NCBI GenBank assembly: GCA_038117265.1
Contig: JAYOFO010000034.1
Location: forward strand, 1-27,750
Length of the DNA: 27,750 bases
Reading direction: 5' to 3'
Origin: JAYPUG01 sp038117265
Lineage (GTDB): Bacteria > Pseudomonadota > Alphaproteobacteria > UBA6615
The translations under genes and the position numbers were made by a program. Positions 17,258 through 26,227 of this stretch are shown here, piece by piece; position 1 is the stretch's first letter; every line of letters starts with the position of its first letter. The notes under the pieces are model-generated. The model did not search any database. It saw only the letters and a program-made list of their open reading frames with translations, and had not been told where the DNA came from.

Positions 17258-18304
17258 ATGACAATCGTCGCGGACGTCCGCCCCGATCTGCTGCCCTACT
17301 ACGAGCAGGATTGCGACCCGAAGAACCTCGCACCGCTCTGGGAGGTGCTGCACACCTTCGCGCGCAAGGAGCCCAAGAGCGCCTGCCAGCCCTACATCTG
17401 GCACTATGACGAGATCCGCGACACGCTGATGAAGTCGGCCGACCTGATCACCGCCGAACAGGCGGAACGTCGGGTGCTGATCCTCGAAAACCCCGGCATG
17501 CGCGGACGCTACCGGGTGACGACCTCGCTGTTCGCCGGCCTGCAGCTGATCATGCCGGGCGAGATCGCGCCGGCCCACCGCCACACCCAGGCCGCGCTGC
17601 GCTTCATCGTCGAGGGTTCGGGCGCCTACACCGCCGTCGATGGCGAGAGGACCATCATGGAGGAGGGCGACTTCGTCATCACCCCGTCCTGGACCTGGCA
17701 CGACCATGGCAACGAATCCGACCGGCCGATGGTCTGGCTCGACGGGCTCGACGTACCGCTGGTCGAGACGCTGGATACGACCTTCGCGGAGATGTACCCG
17801 GAGAAGGAACACCCGGCCACGCGCCCGGTCGGCGATTCGCTGGCGCGTTACGGCTCGGGCCTGGTTCCGGTCGACCATCACCAGCAGAACCCGACCTCGC
17901 CCGTCTTCAACTACCCCTACACGCGGACCCGCGAGGTCCTGGAGCAGATGCGCAAGGCCGACGAATGGGATGCGTGCCACGGGCTGAAGCTGCGCTACGT
18001 CAATCCCGACAACGGCGAATCGGCGATGCCGACCATCGGCACCTTCATGCAGCTCCTGCCCAAGGGCTTCGAGACCTCGACCTACCAGTGCACCGACGCC
18101 ACCGTGTTCAGCGTTGTGGAGGGATCGGGCAAGACGATCATCGGCGACCAGACCTTCGAATGGTCGAAGCGCGACCACTTCGTCGTCCCCTGCTGGGTGC
18201 CGCAGAAGCACATCGCCAACGAGGATGCGATCCTGTTCAGCTTCTCCGACCGGCCGGTGCAGCAGAAGCTGGGCCTGTGGCGCGAGAACCGCGGCAACGC
18301 CTGA
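17258..18304 (+). CDS. Gentisate 1,2-dioxygenase (bicupin)
   Basis: 348-residue bicupin, Fe(II) ring-cleavage enzyme converting gentisate to maleylpyruvate. The first cupin reads PGEIAPAHRHTQAALRFIVEG (100 onward) and VITPSWTWHDHGN, giving metal ligands His107, His109 and His148, offset by three from the E. coli ligands His104, His106 and His145. The second cupin (about 250-335) carries no matching set of histidines, as usual. GAGGGAG precedes the ATG. It is last in the TRAP cluster. Related salicylate and 1-hydroxy-2-naphthoate dioxygenases share this fold, so the exact substrate could differ. Maleylpyruvate isomerase and fumarylpyruvate hydrolase are not in view. Confidence 0.9.
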   Translation: MTIVADVRPDLLPYYEQDCDPKNLAPLWEVLHTFARKEPKSACQPYIWHYDEIRDTLMKSADLITAEQAERRVLILENPGMRGRYRVTTSLFAGLQLIMPGEIAPAHRHTQAALRFIVEGSGAYTAVDGERTIMEEGDFVITPSWTWHDHGNESDRPMVWLDGLDVPLVETLDTTFAEMYPEKEHPATRPVGDSLARYGSGLVPVDHHQQNPTSPVFNYPYTRTREVLEQMRKADEWDACHGLKLRYVNPDNGESAMPTIGTFMQLLPKGFETSTYQCTDATVFSVVEGSGKTIIGDQTFEWSKRDHFVVPCWVPQKHIANEDAILFSFSDRPVQQKLGLWRENRGNA

Positions 18305-18322
18305 CGCGTTCCGCCCCGTCGC

Positions 18323-20637
<2,315 letters not shown>

Positions 20638-20641
<4 letters not shown>

Positions 20642-21039
20642 GCCCGGGACTCCGGCTCGGCGAAGTCGTCGAGGATCGGGCAATCGGGCCGGTCGTCGCC
20701 GTGACAGCGTTCGGCCAGGTCGGCAAGGGTCGCGCGCATCGTGCGCAACTCGGCGATTTTCTCGTCGATGTCGGCGATGCGCCGGAGCGCGATGTCCTTG
20801 ACGTCGCCGCTCTTGCGGTCGGTGTCGGCATACAGGGCGACCAGCGCGCGGCAATCGTCGACCGAAAACCCGAGCCCACGCGCCCGCGACAGAAACCGCA
20901 GGATATGGACGTCGCGCGCTGCATAGTCGCGGTACCCGTTGTCGCGCCGGCGCGCCGGCGAGATCAGACCGATGTCCTCGTAATAGCGGATCGTCTTGGG
21001 CGGCAGGCCCGCGCGCGCCGCCGCGTCGCTGATGTTCAC
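20638..21039 (-). CDS. cueR: CueR-type MerR-family copper-responsive regulator
   Basis: 133-residue MerR-family activator. The DNA-binding N-terminus is MNISDAAARAGLPPKTIRYYEDIGL, followed by NGYRDY and the long dimerisation helix. Cys112 and Cys120 (C-x7-C in RCHGDDRPDCPI) are at the same numbers as the Cu(I) ligands of E. coli CueR, which favours Cu(I)/Ag(I) sensing over Hg, Pb or Zn. It is first in a two-gene operon with copA and probably regulates itself through the CueR promoter just upstream. Confidence 0.95.
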
Positions 21040-21075
21040 CGCGCCTGTTCCTCCGAATGCGTCCGGGTCCGGATA

Positions 21076-21106
21076 CAGATAATCCTTCCAGTTACTGTAA
21101 GGTCAA
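21076..21106 (-). promoter_or_regulatory. CueR-controlled promoter of cueR-copA
   Basis: On the minus strand the -35 is TTGACC (21101-21106) and the -10 is TATCTG (21076-21081), with a 19-nt spacer, the over-long spacing MerR-family activators require. The spacer region contains the dyad CCTTACAGTAACTGGAAGG (21084-21102), symmetric except for one base pair besides the centre, and close to known copA operators. The -10 ends 37 nt before the cueR start. Confidence 0.9.
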
Positions 21107-21137
21107 GCCGGCACGACGAAGGGCACGCTGGATCGCG

Positions 21138-22268
21138 TCACGAATGGGTCGGCTGGAGCCGGATCAATCGGCCGTTGGGATCGTCCGTCAGCAGGTAGAT
21201 CATGCCGTCCGGGCCCTGGCGCACGTCGCGCACACGCCCGAAACCGCCCTCGGCGAGACGTTCCTCGGCCACGACCCGCGCATCGTCGAGTTCGAGCCGC
21301 GCGAGGTACCGGAACTTGAGCGATCCGACGAACAGGTTTCCCGTCCACTTCGGGAACGCGTCCCCGGTATAGAACGCCATGCCCGAGGGCGCGACCGACG
21401 GTGTCCACTGGTGCAGCGGCGGCGTCATGCCCGGCTTGCCCGTCCCCTCGCCGATCGGCAGGCCCGCATAGCTGACCCCGAACGTGACGACGGGCCAGCC
21501 ATAGTTGGCGCCCGGGCGCAGGAGATTGATCTCGTCGCCGCCCTTCGGCCCGTGCTCGTGGGCCCAGATCTCGCCCCGCGCCGGGTGCACCGCGAGCCCC
21601 TGGGGATTCCTGAGGCCATAGGTAAAGGTGCCGGGCACCACGTCGGCGCGGCCGGCGAAGGGGTTGTCGGCGGGCACCGTCCCGTCGTCGTTCAGACGCA
21701 GGGTCGTGCCGTTCTGGTTTGCTAAGTTCTGCGCCTCGCGGCCCCGGTTGCGTTCACCTGCCGTCACGTGGAGCTTTCCGTCCGGCGCGAAGGCGAGCCG
21801 CGACCCGAAATGTCCGCCGCCCGTGCCGGGGTTCTCCACCACGAAGATGGTCGCGACATCGCGCAGCGCGGTGCCGGCGAGCCGGGCGCGCGCCACCGCG
21901 GTCCGTGCGCCATCGTCGCGCGGAATGGAATAGGTGAAGTAGATCCAGCCATTATCGGCATAGCGGGGGTGCAGCACCAGGTCGAGCAGCCCGCCCTGCT
22001 TCTCGGCATACACTTCCGGCACGCCGGCCAGCGGCGCCGAGACGCCCTGGCCTTCGCTCACGATCCGCATCGTGCCGCCCCGTTCGGTGACCAGCATCCG
22101 CCCATCGGGAAGGAACGCGACCGCCCAGGGGTGCTGCAGACCCGCCGCCACCGTTACCGCTTCGAACCCGTGGAGCCGCGATTCGAAGCTCTGCGCCCCG
22201 AGCGGGCTGGTCGCGAGCGTCAGCCCCGCTGCCAGGGCCAGCCCGTAAGCGATCGTGCGGTACCGCAT
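21138..22268 (-). CDS. PQQ-dependent aldose sugar dehydrogenase family protein (periplasmic)
   Basis: 376-residue six-bladed beta-propeller of the soluble glucose dehydrogenase / Asd (YliI) family. A signal peptide covers residues 1-25, cleavage likely near LGA-Q. Family motifs are AAGLQHPWAVAFLPDGRMLV (41-60), GGHFGSRLAFAPDGKLHVT (151-169) with His153 at the place of the catalytic base, YGLRNPQGLAVHP (218-229), and EHGPKGGDEINLLRPGANYG (238-257). GAGGGAGAAC lies just before the ATG. Substrate is likely an aldose oxidised to the lactone in the periplasm; some family members have no proven PQQ. It follows the histidine kinase by 50 nt on the same strand. Confidence 0.92.
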   Translation of the reverse strand: MRYRTIAYGLALAAGLTLATSPLGAQSFESRLHGFEAVTVAAGLQHPWAVAFLPDGRMLVTERGGTMRIVSEGQGVSAPLAGVPEVYAEKQGGLLDLVLHPRYADNGWIYFTYSIPRDDGARTAVARARLAGTALRDVATIFVVENPGTGGGHFGSRLAFAPDGKLHVTAGERNRGREAQNLANQNGTTLRLNDDGTVPADNPFAGRADVVPGTFTYGLRNPQGLAVHPARGEIWAHEHGPKGGDEINLLRPGANYGWPVVTFGVSYAGLPIGEGTGKPGMTPPLHQWTPSVAPSGMAFYTGDAFPKWTGNLFVGSLKFRYLARLELDDARVVAEERLAEGGFGRVRDVRQGPDGMIYLLTDDPNGRLIRLQPTHS

Positions 22269-22318
22269 GCGCGTTCTCCCTCGTGCCGAGATCCTACAGC
22301 GTGCGGGACAAGACGCCG

Positions 22319-23176
22319 TCAGGAATGCACGGCAGCCTTTTCGCGTGGGTTGCAGGGTAACAGAAGGCGGACGGTCGTGCCGACACCCATCCGGCTGCGG
22401 ATACGCACCGATCCGCCATGCGCCTCGATCAGCGACTTCACGATCGCGAGACCGAGCCCCACGCCTCCCGGAACCGGCCGTGCCGGGTCGTCGATACGGA
22501 AGAACGGCTCCGTCACCCGGTCGATCATGTCCTTCGGGATACCGGCCCCCGTGTCGGACACGAACAGCTCCACGTCGTCCTCGCGCGCGCGCACCCCGAC
22601 CGTAACCGCGCCGTTGTCGGGCGTATGACGCAGCGCGTTCGACAACAGGTTGCCCACCATCTGTCGAACTCGGTCGGCATCCGCCACCACCCGTATCGGA
22701 GCGGCGGGTCGGTCCACCCGCACCGAAATGCGTTTCTCTGCCGCAACGGAACCGAAATCGGAAACGGCCGTGTCCGCGATTTCGCCGAGATCGACGCTCT
22801 TGCGCCGCATCGCCCGGCTGTCGTCAGTGCCGACCGACAAGGCGATCATGTCCTCGATCATTGCAAGGAGACGCTGGCCGCTCGTGTGAATGTTGCCCGC
22901 ATACTGCGCGTAGCGCTCGAAATCGTCGCCGAACCTGCGTTCGCGGATGATCTCGGAAAAGCCGAGAATCGCGTTCAGCGGGGTCCGCAGGTCATGATTT
23001 ATCTGGGCGAGGAAGCGTGCCTTCGCCGACGCACCGCTGGAGGCAACGGATTCCAGCTCGCGGGCCCTCGCCTCGGCACGGCGCAAACGTGCCACGACGG
23101 TCTGCCGATCGACGATATGGGCGATCAGATGCTCCGCAAGCGGGTGCCCGAAATCGCCGCAGACGCGTGTCGCCAC
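22319..23176 (-). CDS. Sensor histidine kinase without an obvious sensor domain
   Basis: Kinase core of a two-component system. With the GTG at 23176 as start it has 285 residues: a short coiled segment rich in Arg/Ala/Glu (about 23-45), the H-box FLAQINHDLRTPLNAILGFSEI with phospho-acceptor His61, the N-box NLLSNALRHTP (176-186), G1 DTGAGIP (208-214) and G2 GGVGLGLAI (237-245). No membrane segment or PAS domain is seen. The frame is open to an ATG at 23329, but that extension is Arg-rich and crosses an AT-rich inverted repeat that looks intergenic, so the later start is preferred with low certainty. No response regulator is adjacent. It may act with the PQQ dehydrogenase operon or be an orphan. 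Confidence 0.85.
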   Translation of the reverse strand: MATRVCGDFGHPLAEHLIAHIVDRQTVVARLRRAEARARELESVASSGASAKARFLAQINHDLRTPLNAILGFSEIIRERRFGDDFERYAQYAGNIHTSGQRLLAMIEDMIALSVGTDDSRAMRRKSVDLGEIADTAVSDFGSVAAEKRISVRVDRPAAPIRVVADADRVRQMVGNLLSNALRHTPDNGAVTVGVRAREDDVELFVSDTGAGIPKDMIDRVTEPFFRIDDPARPVPGGVGLGLAIVKSLIEAHGGSVRIRSRMGVGTTVRLLLPCNPREKAAVHS

Positions 23177-23216
23177 CGCGCACCCACGCCCGCAGGCGTT
23201 AACCCTAGTTTCCCCA

Positions 23217-23238
23217 CGGTTAAAAAAGTCTTTAACCG
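23217..23238. repeat. 8-bp inverted repeat CGGTTAAA-N6-TTTAACCG
   Basis: A perfect dyad with a 6-nt centre, standing in an AT-rich patch about 40 nt upstream of the preferred histidine kinase start. It could be an operator or an RNA hairpin. The TTAA half-sites are 8 nt apart, one more than the CtrA consensus spacing. The stretch 23239-23459 to its right holds no convincing gene. Confidence 0.55.
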
Positions 23239-23426
23239 GCCGGCGTCGTACCCTTGCCCGGCGGCCGCACGAATCGGCGCGGTGCTTCGGGTTCCAACGC
23301 ATGTTCCGCCGGAGAAGGAAATGGCGCACCGGTTGTTCGCCGCGAACCGCATTGCACCCACAGCGGGTATTGCCGTTTCAGGACCGGCAATCCGGTCGGG
23401 CAGTCGTCAGGCCGGTTCGAATTGGC

Positions 23427-23432
23427 TAGAAT
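23427..23432 (+). promoter_or_regulatory. -10-like TAGAAT before the extradiol dioxygenase pair
   Basis: TTGGCTAGAATGC lies 27 nt before the first dioxygenase ATG, which has a clear CCGGAGG ribosome site. The -35 region is not clear (TCGTCA about 18 nt upstream). Confidence 0.4.
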
Positions 23433-23459
23433 GCATACCGCCAATCCCGGAGGCATGAC

Positions 23460-24332
23460 ATGATCAATGTGGTGGGTTTCCGCTACGCCCGGCTGGGCAC
23501 CGCCGACCTCGACGAGACCGTCAGGTTCGCGCAAGACATCATCGGCCTCGAGGTCGTCGGCCACGAGGACGGGTCCGTCTACACGCGCGGCGACGATCGC
23601 GACCACAACATCTGCTACTTCCAGGGCGATCCGCGCGACCAGACGCTGGGCCTGGAGCTCGCAAGCTTCGAGGATCTCGACGCCGCAGAGGCCGAACTCT
23701 CCGCGCTCGGCCTCGAGGTGCGACGCGGCTCGGAGGAAGAGGCCGCCGCGCGCCGCTGCATGGGCTTCGTCAATTTCAAGGACCCCAGCGGCAATTCCTT
23801 CGACCTGACGGTCCGCCCCTTCGCCGCGGGACGTCGCTATTTACCGTCGCGCGACGCCGGCATCGACGAGTTCAGCCATATCGGCCTGTGCGTGACCGAC
23901 CCGCGCGCGGCCGAGCGGTTCTGGAAGGACACCTTCGGATTCCGCACGTCGGACTGGATCGGCTGGTCGGCGCTGATGACGTTCGACGCCGTGCATCACC
24001 GCTTCGCGCTGTTCCCCTCGCAGCGGCCGGGCATCCAGCACATCAACTTCCAGGTCAAGGAGACCGACGACGTGATGCGCTCGAACTATTTCATGCAGGA
24101 TCGCCAGGTGCGCATTCAGGCGGGACCGGGGCGGCATTCGCTGTCGGGCGCCAGGTTCCTGTACTTCTACGGCCCCGACGACATGGTCTACGAGTATTCA
24201 TGCGGCGTGCGCATGGTCGACGACGAATGGAAGGCGCGGCAGTTCCCCGTTACCGATGCATCCTTCTGCGCCTGGGGCTGCAAGCCGGACCTGAGCACGG
24301 TGCTCGAGGGTTCGAAGGACGCCGCGGAATAG
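23460..24332 (+). CDS. Type I extradiol dioxygenase (VOC/glyoxalase fold), first of a tandem pair
   Basis: 290-residue two-domain vicinal-oxygen-chelate protein of the BphC type, cleaving a catecholic ring next to the hydroxyls. The C-terminal domain holds a full active site: metal ligands His140 (FSHIGL), His194 (IQHINFQV) and Glu245 (VYEYSCGV), plus second-sphere His179 and Tyr235 whose spacing mirrors BphC His195 and Tyr250. The N-terminal domain (1-120) has lost the ligands, as usual. GGAGG lies before the ATG. A paralogue follows after 22 nt. The natural catechol is unknown; gentisate-type substrates are also possible for VOC enzymes. Confidence 0.9.
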   Translation: MINVVGFRYARLGTADLDETVRFAQDIIGLEVVGHEDGSVYTRGDDRDHNICYFQGDPRDQTLGLELASFEDLDAAEAELSALGLEVRRGSEEEAAARRCMGFVNFKDPSGNSFDLTVRPFAAGRRYLPSRDAGIDEFSHIGLCVTDPRAAERFWKDTFGFRTSDWIGWSALMTFDAVHHRFALFPSQRPGIQHINFQVKETDDVMRSNYFMQDRQVRIQAGPGRHSLSGARFLYFYGPDDMVYEYSCGVRMVDDEWKARQFPVTDASFCAWGCKPDLSTVLEGSKDAAE

Positions 24333-24354
24333 CCGGGCCGGAGGCGAACGGCAG

Positions 24355-25209
24355 ATGATCGAGGTCGTCGACATCCGCTATTGCCGCCTCGGGACGGCAG
24401 ACCTCGCCGGCGCGGTCGCGTTCGCCACGTCGATGATCGGGCTCGAGGAGGTCGGCCGGGCACACGGCGCGGTCTATCTGCGCGGCGACGACCGCGACCA
24501 CAACATCGTCTATTTCGCGGGCGATCCCGCCGACCAGGTCTTCGGACTGGAGGTCGCGGGCTTCGACGCGCTCGATGCGGCCGCGCGCACGCTCGAGGAT
24601 GCCGGCATTGCCGTGCGCCGCGGCACCGAGGCGGAGGCCGCGGCCCGCCGCGTGATGGGTTTCATCGAATTCCAGGACCCGACCGGCAACCGGGTCGACC
24701 TGGTCGTCCGCCCCTTCGCCTCGGGCCGGCGCTATTTCCCCTCACGCGACGCCGGGATCACGGATTTCAGCCATATCGGGCTGAAGACGACCGACCCGCG
24801 GCGCGACGAGAAGTTCTGGTCGGGCCTGTTCAACATCCGCGCGAACGACCGGATCGGCGAGGCGCCGCTGATGTCGTTCGATTCGGTGCACCATCGCATC
24901 GCCCTGTTCCCGACCGACCATCCCGGCATCCAGCACATCAATTTCCAGGTCGAGTCGATCGACGACATCATGCGGTCCTACTATTTCCTGACCGAGCGGC
25001 AGGTCGTGATCCGGTTCGGGCCGGGCCGGCACCCCACCTCGGGCGCGATGTTCCTCTATTACGAAGGGCCCGACGGCATGACCTACGAGTATTCGTCGGG
25101 CGTGCGGCGCGTCGACGCGAACTGGCGCCCGCGCCAGCTTCCCTTCAAGGACGAGTCCTTCTGCATGTGGGGCTCGCGGCCCAACATCCCCGAATTCGGC
25201 GGCGACTGA
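24355..25209 (+). CDS. Type I extradiol dioxygenase, second of a tandem pair
   Basis: 284-residue paralogue of the preceding gene, aligning without gaps over about the first 250 residues and keeping the same active-site numbers: His140, His194, Glu245, His179 and Tyr235. Shared phrases include RLGTADL, RGDDRDHN, PSRDAGI and GIQHINFQV. The two differ mostly in the N-terminal domain and the C-terminal tail. The stop is followed by a 10-bp hairpin. Two intact copies suggest either subunits of one hetero-oligomer or enzymes for related substrates after a duplication. Confidence 0.9.
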   Translation: MIEVVDIRYCRLGTADLAGAVAFATSMIGLEEVGRAHGAVYLRGDDRDHNIVYFAGDPADQVFGLEVAGFDALDAAARTLEDAGIAVRRGTEAEAAARRVMGFIEFQDPTGNRVDLVVRPFASGRRYFPSRDAGITDFSHIGLKTTDPRRDEKFWSGLFNIRANDRIGEAPLMSFDSVHHRIALFPTDHPGIQHINFQVESIDDIMRSYYFLTERQVVIRFGPGRHPTSGAMFLYYEGPDGMTYEYSSGVRRVDANWRPRQLPFKDESFCMWGSRPNIPEFGGD

Positions 25210-25215
25210 AGCGTA

Positions 25216-25245
25216 CGGCGGGTGCCGCCTTCGCCGCACCCGCCG
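25216..25245. terminator. Perfect 10-bp hairpin between convergent genes
   Basis: CGGCGGGTGC (25216-25225) and GCACCCGCCG (25236-25245) form a perfect stem with a 10-nt loop, starting 7 nt after the second dioxygenase stop and 33 nt before the convergent gene's stop. No T-run follows on either strand, but placement suggests a bidirectional terminator. Confidence 0.65.
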
Positions 25246-25277
25246 CCGCTGACATCAACTTCGCGGACCGGTTCGCG

Positions 25278-25796
25278 TTACGAGGCCGCGTCGATTTCGA
25301 CCGCTGTCGACACGCAGACTTCGTTGCGTGCGCATTCCGCCGAATCGTAGCCAACGGTCACCTTGTCGCCATCCTTCAGGCCGTCGAGGAATTTCGGCAG
25401 ATCCGTCTCCTCGTTGACCCGGAAGTTCATCAGGTTGTCGGCATCGCCGCCAACCTTGATCATGAACTGGCCGGAAGACGGCTCGATGGCCGTCAGTATA
25501 CCTTCCACGGAATCGAGCGCGGGCGCGGTGCGCCGGCTCAGCGCCACCTCGCGTTCGCAATAGAAGCGCCGCTTCTCGAGCGTTCCGTAATCCAGGAACG
25601 GCAGGGTCACCGCGCGCTTGAGCTTGAACACGCGCGCACCGGCCAGGAACACCACCGAGATGTGGGTGTCGATGCGCTCGACCGTATCGACCCCGGCGCC
25701 GTGGCTGGCCGGATCGGCCAGGAAGGCAATCACGTCGTCCTGGATCTCGCGCATCGCCCGGGCGGTGCCTCCTCGCGGCCGCGCAACGCGCGTCAT
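25278..25796 (-). CDS. Chimeric small protein: COG2187-like N-terminus joined to a small beta-rich domain
   Basis: 172 residues from the ATG at 25796. Residues 17-92 (IQDDVIAFLADPASHG, then VERIDTHISVVFLAGARVFK, LPFLDYGTLEKRRFYCEREV) match the opening of COG2187 proteins (aminoglycoside-phosphotransferase-like/AAA proteins, normally about 500 residues). At about residue 93 the match ends. Residues 96-169 (VEGILTAIEPSSGQFMIKVG, NFRVNEETDLPKF, LKDGDKVTVGY) look like a DUF1344/OB-type domain, with two Cys (155, 161) near the end. The frame is intact across the junction at about 25520. AGGA lies 8 nt before the ATG and overlaps the cytochrome c stop, so expression is probably coupled. No kinase or ATPase active site is present; function unknown. 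Confidence 0.75.
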   Translation of the reverse strand: MTRVARPRGGTARAMREIQDDVIAFLADPASHGAGVDTVERIDTHISVVFLAGARVFKLKRAVTLPFLDYGTLEKRRFYCEREVALSRRTAPALDSVEGILTAIEPSSGQFMIKVGGDADNLMNFRVNEETDLPKFLDGLKDGDKVTVGYDSAECARNEVCVSTAVEIDAAS

Positions 25797-25804
25797 GGAC
25801 GTCC

Positions 25805-26143
25805 TCAGTCCGAGAACGAGCGCATGTACGCGATCACGTCCGATATCTCGCTCTCCGACAGCGTCACACGCGGCATCGGCGGGTGCGGATCGGTCAGCCA
25901 GGCGCGCAACTGGGCGTCGGTCCGGTCCGAGCGTGCGAGCGCGGGGAACGACGGCACCCCGTCGAGCACGGGCCCGCGCTGGGCCTCGGACACGATATGG
26001 CACTGCGAACACAAATCCTGCTCCAACGCGGCACCGGCGCGCCGCGCGCGTTCGTCCTGCGCCGCCGCGGGCACGGGCTGCGCCATGACCGCCAGGATAG
26101 CCACGATCGCCAGCCCGACGCGCATATTCATCCGTCCGTCCAT
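25805..26143 (-). CDS. Small periplasmic c-type cytochrome
   Basis: 112 residues with a signal peptide (LAIVAILAVMAQPVPAAA, cleavage near residue 28) and one class I cytochrome c domain. Heme attaches at Cys45 and Cys48 (CSQCH, His49 axial), and Met90 in PHPPMPRVTLS is the likely sixth ligand, followed by the terminal helix EISDVIAYMRSF. ATG codons occur at 26143, 26131 and 26125; the predicted transcription start lies at about 26142, so the message is either leaderless at 26143 or starts at 26131/26125. It shares a divergent control region holding a FNR-like box with the selenoprotein gene, and the chimeric gene follows after 8 nt. Its redox partner is unknown. Confidence 0.9.
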   Translation of the reverse strand: MDGRMNMRVGLAIVAILAVMAQPVPAAAQDERARRAGAALEQDLCSQCHIVSEAQRGPVLDGVPSFPALARSDRTDAQLRAWLTDPHPPMPRVTLSESEISDVIAYMRSFSD

Positions 26144-26149
26144 CGCCTC

Positions 26150-26155
26150 ACTCTA
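26150..26155 (-). promoter_or_regulatory. -10 element TAGAGT of the cytochrome c promoter
   Basis: On the minus strand GCTAGAGT ends 7 nt before the first ATG. It predicts transcription from about 26142-26143. The FNR-like box centre is 41.5 nt from 26142, the standard class II activator position, so the two signals support each other. Confidence 0.5.
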
Positions 26156-26176
26156 GCGCACACGCCGCGCCACCTG

Positions 26177-26190
26177 TTGCCTTGGATCAA
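26177..26190. promoter_or_regulatory. FNR/FixK-like binding site TTGCCTTGGATCAA
   Basis: Compared with the FNR consensus TTGAT-N4-ATCAA this 14-mer matches 8 of the 10 fixed bases, with a perfect right half ATCAA. It lies between the cytochrome c gene (minus) and the selenoprotein gene (plus). It suggests oxygen-responsive control of one or both. Confidence 0.5.
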
Positions 26191-26227
26191 ACGCGTCCCA
26201 TATTCGAACCAGGCAAGGAGCCGGTCC

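Noticed and set aside
23220..23235. CtrA box
   Set aside because: The two TTAA half-sites are separated by 8 nt rather than 7, so the consensus is not met.
23321..23458. 45-codon plus-strand frame with AGAAGGAA before its ATG, just upstream of the dioxygenase pair
   Set aside because: The ribosome site is good, but the product has no recognisable pattern and it covers the likely promoter of the next gene. It could be a leader peptide, but nothing supports this further.
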